From NCBI GenBank assembly GCA_900554705.1, contig USIH01000111.1, positions 1-7,209 of the forward strand: a stretch of 7,209 nt of DNA, read 5' to 3'. Of this stretch, positions 1 through 6,105 are shown piece after piece. A program made the position numbers and the translations under genes. This stretch comes from an uncultured Eubacteriales bacterium. GTDB lineage: Bacteria > Bacillota > Clostridia > Oscillospirales > Oscillospiraceae. Below the pieces are notes generated by a model. That model made no database searches. It saw only the letters and a list, made by a program, of their open reading frames with translations, and was not told where the DNA came from. The stretch's first letter is position 1, and each line of letters begins with the position of its first letter.

Positions 1-130
1 CTCCTCACGCCCGCAGGCGCTTCATGCGCCGCATCGCGGCGCGCTTCATGGCGCGCGGGACGCGCGCAGCTTCATTCTTCATTCGCGGCTACAGCCGCGC
101 CGCGCCGCGCATCGTCACTTCATTTTCATT
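1..130. repeat. Hairpin and TTCAT-rich tail after the operon
   Basis: This stretch is non-coding apart from the last codons of sucD at its right edge. TTCAT occurs at 21, 45, 71, 78, 119 and 125 (ATGAA on the operon strand). GC-rich inverted repeats lie between the copies: GGCGC/GCGCC at 16-20 and 26-30 around a TTCAT loop, GCGCGC at 39-44 and 51-56 around TTCATG, GCGCGCG/CGCGCGC at 51-57 and 61-67, and the stem at 84-99. Some of these stems share arms and are mutually exclusive. The sucD stop codon sits in one of the ATGAA units. The function is unknown; a low-complexity intergenic repeat or a composite 3' end for the operon mRNA are the likeliest readings. Confidence 0.45.
84..99. repeat. 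GC-rich hairpin downstream of sucD
   Basis: Arms CGCGGCT (84-90) and AGCCGCG (93-99) are perfect inverted complements around two bases, giving a stable stem with a tight loop. It begins 27 bases after the sucD stop codon on the minus strand, so it could stop the operon transcript or protect its 3' end. No T-run follows it in the transcript direction, so it does not qualify as a standard intrinsic terminator. It is part of a wider hairpin-rich tail. Confidence 0.45.
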
Positions 131-1019
131 CGTCCAGCGCGACGCCTGCGTTCTTTGCCGCCTGCACGAGCGCCTCGCCGATGAGATCCGGCGTGGGCGC
201 GACGACGACGCCCGCTTCGCGCAGCGCCGCGATCTTGCCCGCGGCGGTCCCCTTGCCGCCGCTGATGATCGCGCCCGCGTGTCCCATGCGCTTACCGGCG
301 GGCGCGGTCTGGCCGGAGATGAAGGCCGCGACGGGCTTGGTCATCTCCTCGCGGATGAACCGCGCCGCCTCCTCCTCGCCGCTGCCGCCGATCTCGCCGA
401 TGAGCACGACGGCGCGCGTGTCCGCGTCCTGCTCGAACATCCGCAGCACATCGACAAAGCCGGTGCCGCGGATGGGGTCGCCGCCGATGCCCACGGCGGT
501 GGACTGGCCGATGCCGCGCACGCTGAGCTGGTTGACCGCCTCATAGGTCAGCGTCCCCGAGCGGGAGACGACGCCGACGTGCCCCTTCCTGTGGATATAG
601 CCCGGCAGGATGCCGACCTTGCAGACCTCCGGCGTGATCAGTCCCGGGCAGTTCGGGCCGATCAGGCGCGAAGCGCTGCCCTCCAGACGGTGCTTCACCC
701 GCGCCATGTCCAAGATCGGGATGCCCTCGGTGATGCAGACGATCAGCGGGATCTCCGCGTCGATCGCCTCGCAGATGGACTGCGCGGCGCGCATGGGCGG
801 CACATAGAGGATCGTCGCGTTCGCGTCCGTCGCCGCCTTGGCCTCGCGCACGGTGTCAAACACCGGCAGGCCGAAGATGGTCTGGCCGCCCTTGCCGGGC
901 GTCACGCCGCCGACGACGTTCGTGCCGTAGGCAAGCATCTGCTCGGTGTGGAAGCTGCCCTGTTTTCCCGTGATGCCCTGCACGAGCAGGCGGGTGTTCC
1001 GGTCGATCAGGATACTCAT
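126..1019 (-). CDS. sucD: Succinyl-CoA synthetase (ADP-forming), alpha subunit
   Basis: The alpha subunit of cytoplasmic succinyl-CoA ligase binds CoA and carries the phosphohistidine through which succinyl-CoA + ADP (or GDP) + Pi is interconverted with succinate + ATP (or GTP) + CoA. The 297-aa product has nearly the usual family length. It shows the N-terminal CoA-binding Rossmann domain with GITGKQG at 15-21, [10 protein letters not shown] at 121-130, Glu209 in [10 protein letters not shown], and [17 protein letters not shown] with His247 as the phosphorylated histidine. The ATG at 1019 is chosen because [10 protein letters not shown] matches family N-termini and GAAGGAGGG-like bases (1036-1028) sit 8 bases upstream; an in-frame extension to 1133 lies inside sucC and does not resemble the family. 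It follows sucC with a one-base gap, so the subunits are probably translationally coupled. It is the last gene of the operon. All key residues are present. Confidence 0.97.
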   Translation of the reverse strand: MSILIDRNTRLLVQGITGKQGSFHTEQMLAYGTNVVGGVTPGKGGQTIFGLPVFDTVREAKAATDANATILYVPPMRAAQSICEAIDAEIPLIVCITEGIPILDMARVKHRLEGSASRLIGPNCPGLITPEVCKVGILPGYIHRKGHVGVVSRSGTLTYEAVNQLSVRGIGQSTAVGIGGDPIRGTGFVDVLRMFEQDADTRAVVLIGEIGGSGEEEAARFIREEMTKPVAAFISGQTAPAGKRMGHAGAIISGGKGTAAGKIAALREAGVVVAPTPDLIGEALVQAAKNAGVALDE

Positions 1020-1020
1020 G

Positions 1021-2178
1021 TTAACAGCCCTCCTTCGCGCATTTGACGGCCTTGTGCGCGCCGTCGGCCATGTCGGCGGCGCTGATGATGGGAAGGCCGG
1101 AGGCGGCAAGGATCGCGCGTCCCTGCGCGACATTCGTCCCCTCGAGCCGGACGACGAGCGGCACGCGCAGCGCCACCTGCCGCGCAGCGGACACGATCCC
1201 CTCGGCGATCGTGTCGCACTTCATGATGCCGCCGAAAATGTTGACAAAGATCGCCTTGACCTGCGGGTCGGACAGCAGGATCTCAAAGGCCGCCGCGACC
1301 TTCTCCGCCGTCGCGCTGCCGCCGACGTCAAGGAAGTTTGCGGGGCTGCCGCCAAACTTTTGCAGGATGTCCATGGTCGCCATGGCAAGCCCCGCGCCGT
1401 TGACCAGACAGCCGATGCTGCCGTCGAGGCGGATGAAATTGAGGTCAAACTGCGACGCGCGGTACTCCAGCGGGTCTTCCTCCTCCACGTCGCGCAGCGC
1501 CTGCACGTCCGGATGACGCGCAAGGCCGTTGTCGTCGAAGTTGATCTTCGCATCGAGGCAGAGCAGCCGCTCCTGCGCGGTGCGCACCAAGGGGTTGATC
1601 TCGACAAGGGAGCAATCCTTCTCGATATATAGGCGCAGCATGGCGCGCAGCAGCGCGTCAAAATCCGCCCAAAGCGCCTGCGGCAGGTCGAGCGCCCGCG
1701 CAAGGGTCTGCGCCTGATCGGTCAGGCCTTCGAGCGCGACGGGCAGCTGCAGGATCTTCTCCGGCGACTGCTTCGCCGTGATCTCGATCTCCGTGCCGCC
1801 CTCGGCGGAGGCGATCAGCATCAGCCCCGCGCGCTCCATATCGCCCGTCAGGCTGAGATAATACTCCTTTTTGACCTCGACGGCCTCGGTGACGAGCAGC
1901 TTGTGCACCACCTTGCCCTGCGCGCCGGTCTGCGGGGTGACGAGGCGCGCGCCGAGCAGCGCGGAGGCGATCTTCTCCGCTTCCTGCGGGTCGTGCGCGA
2001 GCTTCACGCCGCCCGCCTTTCCGCGCCCGCCGGAATGGATCTGCGCCTTGAGCACGCAGGCGCCGTAGCGCTGCGCCGCGTCGAGAGCCTCCTCCGGCGT
2101 CCGGACGACAAGGCCGGTGGGCACCGGCGCGCCGTACTGCGCCAGCAGCTCCTTTGCCTGATATTCGTGGATCTTCAT
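1021..2178 (-). CDS. sucC: Succinyl-CoA synthetase (ADP-forming), beta subunit
   Basis: The beta subunit supplies the nucleotide-binding ATP-grasp domain and the succinate site of succinyl-CoA ligase, and pairs with the alpha subunit encoded next to it. The 385-aa product is full length. It opens with [12 protein letters not shown], typical of SucC, followed by the ATP-grasp loop [11 protein letters not shown] at 50-60. VEINPL at 192-197 and Asp209 provide the metal ligands Asn195 and Asp209. The C-terminal ligase domain has [11 protein letters not shown] (260-270), NFLDVGGSA (281-289) and [11 protein letters not shown] (312-322). The ATG at 2178 has AGGAGGG (2193-2187) 8 bases upstream and overlaps the korC stop codon as ATGA, which indicates translational coupling to the oxidoreductase. 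Whether it prefers ADP or GDP cannot be read from the sequence. In this position it would conserve the thioester energy of succinyl-CoA made by Kor, or prime succinate for the reverse reaction. Confidence 0.97.
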   Translation of the reverse strand: MKIHEYQAKELLAQYGAPVPTGLVVRTPEEALDAAQRYGACVLKAQIHSGGRGKAGGVKLAHDPQEAEKIASALLGARLVTPQTGAQGKVVHKLLVTEAVEVKKEYYLSLTGDMERAGLMLIASAEGGTEIEITAKQSPEKILQLPVALEGLTDQAQTLARALDLPQALWADFDALLRAMLRLYIEKDCSLVEINPLVRTAQERLLCLDAKINFDDNGLARHPDVQALRDVEEEDPLEYRASQFDLNFIRLDGSIGCLVNGAGLAMATMDILQKFGGSPANFLDVGGSATAEKVAAAFEILLSDPQVKAIFVNIFGGIMKCDTIAEGIVSAARQVALRVPLVVRLEGTNVAQGRAILAASGLPIISAADMADGAHKAVKCAKEGC

Positions 2179-2711
2179 TCCTTCAGCCCTCCTGCCAGCT
2201 CTTCGCCCGCGCGCAGCGCCGCCATGTTCAGCGTCTCCGTGCCGCGCGGGATGTGCATACGCACGGCCTGCTCCAGCGTCTCGCGCGAGACGAGCCTGAG
2301 AATTTCGTTGATGCAGCCGACGGCGACGATGTTCGCCGTCAGCGCCTTGCCGACCTGTTCGCGCGCGGTGCGCAGGATCGGCGCGCGCAGCGGATGCGCC
2401 ACGCCCTCCGGCGCGGTCAGGCTGTCGTCCATGAGGACGATGCAGTCCGGCGGCAGCTTTTTTGTATATTTATCCAGCGATGCCTGCGTCAGCGCGAGCA
2501 GCAGCGTGGGTCTTGTGACCTTGGTAAAGCCGATCGGCTCGGGCGAAACGAGCACCTCGGCGCGGCACGAACCGCCGCGCGCCTCCGGCCCGTAGGACTG
2601 ACTTTGCGCGGCGTAGAGGCCGGAGAGCACCGCCGCCTCGGCCAGGATGACCGTGGCGAGGATGACGCCCTGCCCGCCGCTGCCGGTCAGGCGAAGCTCC
2701 TGCTTATTCAT
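2175..2711 (-). CDS. korC: 2-oxoacid:ferredoxin oxidoreductase, gamma subunit (KorC)
   Basis: This is the gamma subunit of a multi-subunit 2-oxoacid:ferredoxin oxidoreductase, the domain associated with binding CoA and reaching the active site at the alpha/beta interface. The 178-aa product has the usual gamma length. It begins with LRLTGSGGQGVILA, containing the family signature GSGGQG at 10-15, and has QSYGPEARGG at 38-47, also conserved in the family. The start is ambiguous. A GTG at 2720 would add MKP but lies almost on top of the AAAGGAG site (2728-2722); the ATG at 2711 is 10 bases from that site and gives the family-like MNKQELRLTG, so it is preferred. The gene overlaps the end of korB by 8 bases and its stop overlaps the sucC start. 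Being a separate gamma gene, rather than fused to alpha, fits Kor, Vor and Ior-type enzymes. Confidence 0.92.
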   Translation of the reverse strand: MNKQELRLTGSGGQGVILATVILAEAAVLSGLYAAQSQSYGPEARGGSCRAEVLVSPEPIGFTKVTRPTLLLALTQASLDKYTKKLPPDCIVLMDDSLTAPEGVAHPLRAPILRTAREQVGKALTANIVAVGCINEILRLVSRETLEQAVRMHIPRGTETLNMAALRAGEELAGGLKE

Positions 2712-3573
2712 TGGCTTCACGCTCCTTTGCCAGACGATTGATCAGCGCCTCATAGGCGTAGGTAAACTCCGGATACTGCACCTGATGCAGCAGGCCGATG
2801 ACGAGCTTGCCGCGCAGCTCCTCCGGCGTCATCTTCGCCGCCTTTTCCTGCGTGACGGCGTTGTCGCGCTGCCATTTGAGCATCTGCACGGCGTCGCCCT
2901 TCTTGTTCTTGCGCCCGTAGTAGGTCGGGCAGACGCTCGCCACGTCGATGATGGAGAAGCCCTGATGACGGATGCCCTCCTGAATGAGCGAGATGGTCTG
3001 CTGCACGTGGTAGACGCTGCCGCGCGCGGCATAGGACGCGCCCGCGCCGTAGGCCAGCCCCGCGATGTCGAACGAGCGATCCAGATTGCCGTAAGGGGCG
3101 GTGGTGCCGTAGTCGCCGCGCGGCGTGGTGGGCGAATATTGGCCGCCCGTCATGCCGTAGATGTTGTTGTTAAAGACCACGACCGTCAGGCCGATGTTGC
3201 GCCGCGCCGCGTGGATCAGGTGGTTGCCGCCGATGGCGGAGATGTCGCCGTCGCCCGCAAGGACGATGACCTCCAGATCCGGATCGGCGAGCTTGATGCC
3301 CGTGGCGAAGGCCACGGCGCGCCCGTGCGTGGTGTGGATGGTGTTAAAGTCCATGTAGCCCGCCGCGCGCGAGGAGCAGCCGATGCCCGAGACGATGACC
3401 GTGCGGTTGCGGTTCAGGCCGAGGTTTTCGATCGCCTGCGCCACGTCGCGCATGATCACGCCGTTGCCGCAGCCCGCGCACCAGATGTGCGGCAGATCCT
3501 CGGGGCGCATATATTTGTAGATCAGATTGGACATATTGGCAGTCTTGGGACTGACGTTTCCGGTATTGACCAT
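2704..3573 (-). CDS. korB: 2-oxoglutarate:ferredoxin oxidoreductase, beta subunit (KorB)
   Basis: The beta subunit binds thiamine diphosphate, where the 2-oxoacid is decarboxylated, and an Fe-S cluster that passes electrons to ferredoxin. The 289-aa product matches the usual length. The thiamine diphosphate motif begins with GDGD at 107-110 and ends with the FNNNIYGMTGGQ segment (Asn135-137). HIWCAGCGNG gives Cys32 and Cys35; Cys66 (GIGCSS) and Cys215 (SVCPTYYG) complete a set of four. Their spacing, 3, 31 and 149 residues, resembles the four cluster ligands described for archaeal two-subunit enzymes (from memory). The ATG at 3573 is chosen because AAGGAGGG (3590-3583) lies 9 bases upstream; the open frame runs further upstream but only inside korA. 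It starts 5 bases after korA. The substrate is inferred from the co-transcribed sucCD; a branched-chain or other 2-oxoacid cannot be excluded by motif alone. Confidence 0.95.
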   Translation of the reverse strand: MVNTGNVSPKTANMSNLIYKYMRPEDLPHIWCAGCGNGVIMRDVAQAIENLGLNRNRTVIVSGIGCSSRAAGYMDFNTIHTTHGRAVAFATGIKLADPDLEVIVLAGDGDISAIGGNHLIHAARRNIGLTVVVFNNNIYGMTGGQYSPTTPRGDYGTTAPYGNLDRSFDIAGLAYGAGASYAARGSVYHVQQTISLIQEGIRHQGFSIIDVASVCPTYYGRKNKKGDAVQMLKWQRDNAVTQEKAAKMTPEELRGKLVIGLLHQVQYPEFTYAYEALINRLAKEREANE

Positions 3574-3578
3574 GGTGC

Positions 3579-4709
3579 TCAACCCTCCTTGATCCGCTGC
3601 AGCAGCTCGTCGGGCGGTATGACCGTCCCGTTGACCCTGCCGATAAAATCGACCTTGCACGCACCGGCGACCACGCGCTGCACCTCCAAGAGCAGCTGCC
3701 CGTAGTTGTGCTCGGCGACGATGATCCGCTTGACGCGGCCGGCCAGCGCCCGAAGCTCGCGCTCGGGGAAGGGCCAGATGGTGATCGGGCGGAAAATGCC
3801 GCAGGCAATGCCCTCGCTGCGCGCCTGCCGGACGGCGCTCATCGCCGCGCGCATCGTCCCGCCGTAGCAGAAGACCACGGTCTCGGCGTCCTCCGTCAGC
3901 ACCTCCTGCGTGCGCACGATGTCGTCGTAATTGTCGGAGATCTTGTGCATCAGGCGGTGCATGAGCGCGTCGGCCTCCTCGTTGGAGTTGGTCGGGAAGC
4001 CCGCCTCGTTGTGGATCAGACCCGTGATGTTATAGCGCTGGCCGCGGCCGAAGGGCGCCATCTGCGGCACCATCTGCCCCTTTTTCATGTGATACGGCAG
4101 GCGCTTGGCGTCCGGAAAGCGGACGGTCGGCCGGTCGATGATCTCGATGTCCTCCGGATCGGGCAGCTCCATGCCCTCGCGCAGGTGGCCGATCATCTCG
4201 TCCATGAGGAAGATGACGGGCGTGCGGTACTTCTCCGAGAGGTTAAAGCAGCGAATGGCAAGGTCGTAGGTCTCCTTGACCGACGACGGGCTGAGCGTGA
4301 TGATCGGATGGTCGCCGTGCGTGCCCCAGCGCGCCATCATCACGTCGCCCTGCGAGGGCGAGGTCGGCATTCCCGTCGACGGGCCTGCGCGCTGCACGTC
4401 CACCAGCACCAGCGGGATCTCCGCAAGGCAGGCGTAGCCAAGGTTCTCCTGCTTGAGCGAGAAGCCCGGGCCGCTCGTCGCGGTCATGGATTTCACGCCC
4501 GTGACGGACGCGCCGATCGTGCAGGCGATGGAGGCGATCTCGTCTTCCATCTGGATGAACTTTCCGCCCTCCTGCGGCAGGCGCAGCGCGCAAAGCTCCG
4601 CGATCTCGGTCGAGGGGGTGATCGGATAGCCGGCATAGAGCCGCATACCCGCCGCGATCGCGCCCTCCACGCAGGCTTCGTTTCCCTGCATCAGTACGGT
4701 TTTACCCAT
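3579..4709 (-). CDS. korA: 2-oxoglutarate:ferredoxin oxidoreductase, alpha subunit (KorA)
   Basis: The alpha subunit carries the pyrimidine-binding half of the thiamine diphosphate site and much of the substrate pocket of the cytoplasmic oxidoreductase. The reaction is 2-oxoglutarate + CoA + oxidised ferredoxin to succinyl-CoA + CO2 + reduced ferredoxin, and is reversible. The 376-aa product is the normal size for KorA without a fused gamma domain. It shows GNEACVEGAIAAG at 9-21, the signature YPITPSTEIAE at 28-38, EDEIAS (55-60), TSGPGFSLKQEN (78-89) and QRAGPSTGMPT (106-116). The C-terminal region has AEHNYGQLLLEVQ at 332-344, typical of the family. The ATG at 4709 has a GGAGGAGGAG run (4727-4718) 8 bases upstream and gives the expected MGKTVLMQGNEA. 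It overlaps korD by 19 bases. The closest alternatives are paralogues acting on 2-oxoisovalerate; sucCD downstream favours 2-oxoglutarate. Confidence 0.95.
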   Translation of the reverse strand: MGKTVLMQGNEACVEGAIAAGMRLYAGYPITPSTEIAELCALRLPQEGGKFIQMEDEIASIACTIGASVTGVKSMTATSGPGFSLKQENLGYACLAEIPLVLVDVQRAGPSTGMPTSPSQGDVMMARWGTHGDHPIITLSPSSVKETYDLAIRCFNLSEKYRTPVIFLMDEMIGHLREGMELPDPEDIEIIDRPTVRFPDAKRLPYHMKKGQMVPQMAPFGRGQRYNITGLIHNEAGFPTNSNEEADALMHRLMHKISDNYDDIVRTQEVLTEDAETVVFCYGGTMRAAMSAVRQARSEGIACGIFRPITIWPFPERELRALAGRVKRIIVAEHNYGQLLLEVQRVVAGACKVDFIGRVNGTVIPPDELLQRIKEG

Positions 4710-4918
4710 TGCTCGCTCTCCTCCTCCGGTTCGGAAATATAAATGGCATAGTCGGGGCAGCGCAGCTCGCACTGTCCGCACAGGACGCACTGCGCCTCCG
4801 CACGGCGGCGAACCTTGCCCTCGACCAGCTCCAGAGCCTCCTTGGGGCAGAAGGCCGCGCAGATGCCGCAGCCCTTGCACCATTCGGCGTTGATCATCAG
4901 TTCTTTGTTGCCCTTCAT
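4691..4918 (-). CDS. korD: 2-oxoglutarate:ferredoxin oxidoreductase, delta subunit (ferredoxin-type, KorD)
   Basis: This small 75-aa ferredoxin-like subunit is expected to relay electrons from the KorAB core to free ferredoxin. It has two complete CxxCxxCxxxCP motifs, with Cys14/17/20/24 followed by Pro25 and Cys44/47/50/54 followed by Pro55, enough ligands for two [4Fe-4S] clusters. A short acidic tail (EPEEESE) follows. The ATG at 4918 has GGGAGG (4930-4925) 6 bases upstream and is the first ATG of the predicted transcript; Met8 is a possible but less likely start. It is the promoter-proximal gene, and its last 19 bases overlap korA. Alone it could pass for a generic 2[4Fe-4S] ferredoxin; its place at the head of korABC identifies it as the delta subunit. 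Confidence 0.93.
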   Translation of the reverse strand: MKGNKELMINAEWCKGCGICAAFCPKEALELVEGKVRRRAEAQCVLCGQCELRCPDYAIYISEPEEESEQWVKPY

Positions 4919-4942
4919 GGTGAGCCTCCCTTCTTTACCACC

Positions 4943-4971
4943 AGCATAGCATTCTCACACGACAATTTCAA
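4943..4971 (-). promoter_or_regulatory. Predicted sigma-70 promoter of the kor-suc operon
   Basis: On the minus strand TTGAAA (4971-4966) and TATGCT (4948-4943) are separated by 17 bases, close to the vegetative consensus TTGACA-17-TATAAT, and TGC stands directly before the -10. The start would fall near the A at 4936, 7 bases on, leaving an 18-base leader that holds only the korD ribosome binding site. No other minus-strand promoter was seen before sucD, so all six genes are probably driven from here. Confidence 0.65.
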
Positions 4972-4993
4972 ACAGTTTTCCGCTGTCGTTTCC

Positions 4994-5011
4994 CACAACA
5001 TTTTTGTTGTG
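4994..5011. promoter_or_regulatory. Candidate LysR-family operator (perfect dyad)
   Basis: CACAACA (4994-5000) and TGTTGTG (5005-5011) are a perfect 7-bp inverted repeat separated by TTTT. The centre is about 66 bases upstream of the predicted kor start, the usual place for the primary recognition site of a LysR-type activator. The right arm overlaps the lysR -35 box, which fits autorepression. It does not match the textbook T-N11-A core in an obvious way, so its assignment rests on symmetry and position. Confidence 0.6.
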
Positions 5012-5035
5012 ATCCGTCGCGGCTTGTAGTATAAT
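5007..5035 (+). promoter_or_regulatory. Predicted sigma-70 promoter of the LysR gene
   Basis: TTGTGA (5007-5012) is followed after exactly 17 bases by a perfect TATAAT (5030-5035). Transcription would start near 5041-5042, at or inside the AAGGAGGGG ribosome binding site (5040-5048), giving a leader of only about 17 bases. The -35 box lies in the right arm of the operator dyad. Confidence 0.7.
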
Positions 5036-5057
5036 GTCGAAGGAGGGGACATATGAC

Positions 5058-6026
5058 ATGAACTTTCAAAACCTGACCTATTTTCTCACCGCCGCGCAGG
5101 AGCGCAATCTGACGCGGGCGGCCGAGCGCCTGCACATCAGCCAGCAGGCGCTGAGCAACCATATCGCGCGGCTGGAGGAGGAGCTGGATTGTCAGCTCTT
5201 CGAGCGGCGTGCGGGTCTGGAGCTGACCTACGCGGGACGGGTCTTTCTCCGGTCGGTCGAGCAGATGCTCGACATCCGGCGGCAGACGGCCGCCGCCATC
5301 GAGGATATTAAGAAAAACCGGCGCGGCGAGCTGCGCATCGGCGTGTCGCACACGCGCGGGCAGGCCATCCTGCCGCTGCTGCTGCCCCGCTTCAGCCGCC
5401 TGTACCCGCACGCGGAGCTGTCCATTGTCGAAGGCAGCTCACGGGAGCTGGAAAAGGAGCTGGAGCGCGGCGAGATCGACGTGCTCATCGGCTTCGCGCC
5501 GTTTCTCATCGAGGGCGCGCAGTGCGTCGAGCTGATGCAGGAGCGGCTTTTCCTCGTCGCGCCGAAGCAGCTGCTGACCGAGCGCTTCGGCGCGCAGGCG
5601 CAGGCGCTGTGCGCGGCCTACCGCGAAGCGCCCGATCTGCGCGTGTTCCGGTCGCTGCCCTTCGTGCTTCTGACCAAGAGCGACCGCATCCGCGCGCTGG
5701 TCGATCAGGAGTTTGCGCGCTGCGGCATCCGTCCGGACATCATCATCGAGACAAAAAACGTACAGACCGCCTTTGCCCTTGCCGCCGAGGGCATGGGGCT
5801 GACGGTCTGTCCGGAGCTGTACTTAAATTGCCGCTATACCGCCGGCGGCGATCCGGCGTCCTATACCCGCCAGAAGGTGGAGATCCTTCCGCTCTTCCCG
5901 GGCACCGACACCATCGCCATCGGCTACCACCGCGAGCGCTACCTGTCGCGCATGGCCAAGGATTTTATCGACATGAGCGTCCGCACGTTCCATCCGGAAC
6001 CCGCGCAGGAGGAGCCTTCCCGCTGA
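5058..6026 (+). CDS. LysR family transcriptional regulator, divergent from kor-suc
   Basis: This is a 322-aa LysR-type regulator of normal length. Residues 1-60 form the winged helix-turn-helix: MNFQNLTYFLTAAQERNLTR leads into AAERLHISQQALSNHIARLE, where the recognition helix lies, then LFERRAGLELTYAG. A linker helix (about 61-88) precedes a periplasmic-binding-protein-like effector domain from about residue 91 (LRIGVSHTRG) to about 300. The ATG at 5058 is preferred because AAGGAGGGG lies 9 bases upstream; an in-frame ATG at 5034 overlaps the -10 box and would read through the ribosome binding site, so it is unlikely. Divergent placement and the shared operator suggest it controls kor-suc and itself. 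The effector is not evident; 2-oxoglutarate, succinate or a related acid is an inference from context only. I do not recognise a named orthologue. Confidence 0.93.
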   Translation: MNFQNLTYFLTAAQERNLTRAAERLHISQQALSNHIARLEEELDCQLFERRAGLELTYAGRVFLRSVEQMLDIRRQTAAAIEDIKKNRRGELRIGVSHTRGQAILPLLLPRFSRLYPHAELSIVEGSSRELEKELERGEIDVLIGFAPFLIEGAQCVELMQERLFLVAPKQLLTERFGAQAQALCAAYREAPDLRVFRSLPFVLLTKSDRIRALVDQEFARCGIRPDIIIETKNVQTAFALAAEGMGLTVCPELYLNCRYTAGGDPASYTRQKVEILPLFPGTDTIAIGYHRERYLSRMAKDFIDMSVRTFHPEPAQEEPSR

Positions 6027-6072
6027 GCACGGCTCCGCCGCACACGCATTGCGTATTCTCAGCTCCGTGCTC
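6025..6072. terminator. Possible bidirectional terminator hairpin between convergent genes
   Basis: GAGCACGG (6025-6032) and CCGTGCTC (6065-6072) form a perfect 8-bp inverted repeat starting in the lysR stop codon. The 32-base loop contains a second perfect repeat, ACGCA-T-TGCGT (6044-6054). It sits between converging genes, where a shared terminator is expected. No U-tract follows on either strand, so termination by this structure is uncertain. Confidence 0.35.
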
Positions 6073-6085
6073 CCGACTCATAACG

Positions 6086-6105
6086 ATGCATTATGAATTA
6101 TGCAT
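6086..6105. repeat. AT-rich 20-bp imperfect palindrome at the kinase stop codon
   Basis: ATGCATTATGAATTATGCAT has 8 of 10 symmetric pairs, with ATGCAT at both ends (6086-6091 and 6100-6105). The right arm contains the kinase's TAA stop and last codon, so the coding end lies inside the repeat. Its base composition is sharply AT-rich against its surroundings. Low-complexity ATGAATT units of this kind are, as I recall, common in intergenic DNA of related Clostridia; a role is unknown. Confidence 0.45.

Noticed and set aside
24..1046. Long open frame on the plus strand opposite sucD
   Set aside because: It is antisense to a clear sucD and its product is rich in Arg, Ala and Asp with no recognisable motif. 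High GC content makes long spurious antisense frames common.
2709..2720. GTG at 2720 as the korC start
   Set aside because: The ribosome binding site ends one base before it, too close to serve it; the ATG at 2711 has workable spacing and a family-like N-terminus.
2647..4742. Two long plus-strand open frames (2647-3705 and 3708-4742) opposite korB and korA
   Set aside because: Both are low-complexity, His/Arg/Ala/Asp-rich translations opposite well-supported genes, without family motifs or sensible ribosome binding sites.
4994..5011. Reading CACAACA-TTTT-TGTTGTG as an intrinsic terminator
   Set aside because: The stem is AT-rich and lies between divergent promoters rather than at a gene end, and no U-tract follows the stem. 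Operator function fits better.
5034..5060. Upstream ATG (5034) as the LysR start
   Set aside because: It overlaps the TATAAT box and has no ribosome binding site of its own; the strong AAGGAGGGG site points to the ATG at 5058.
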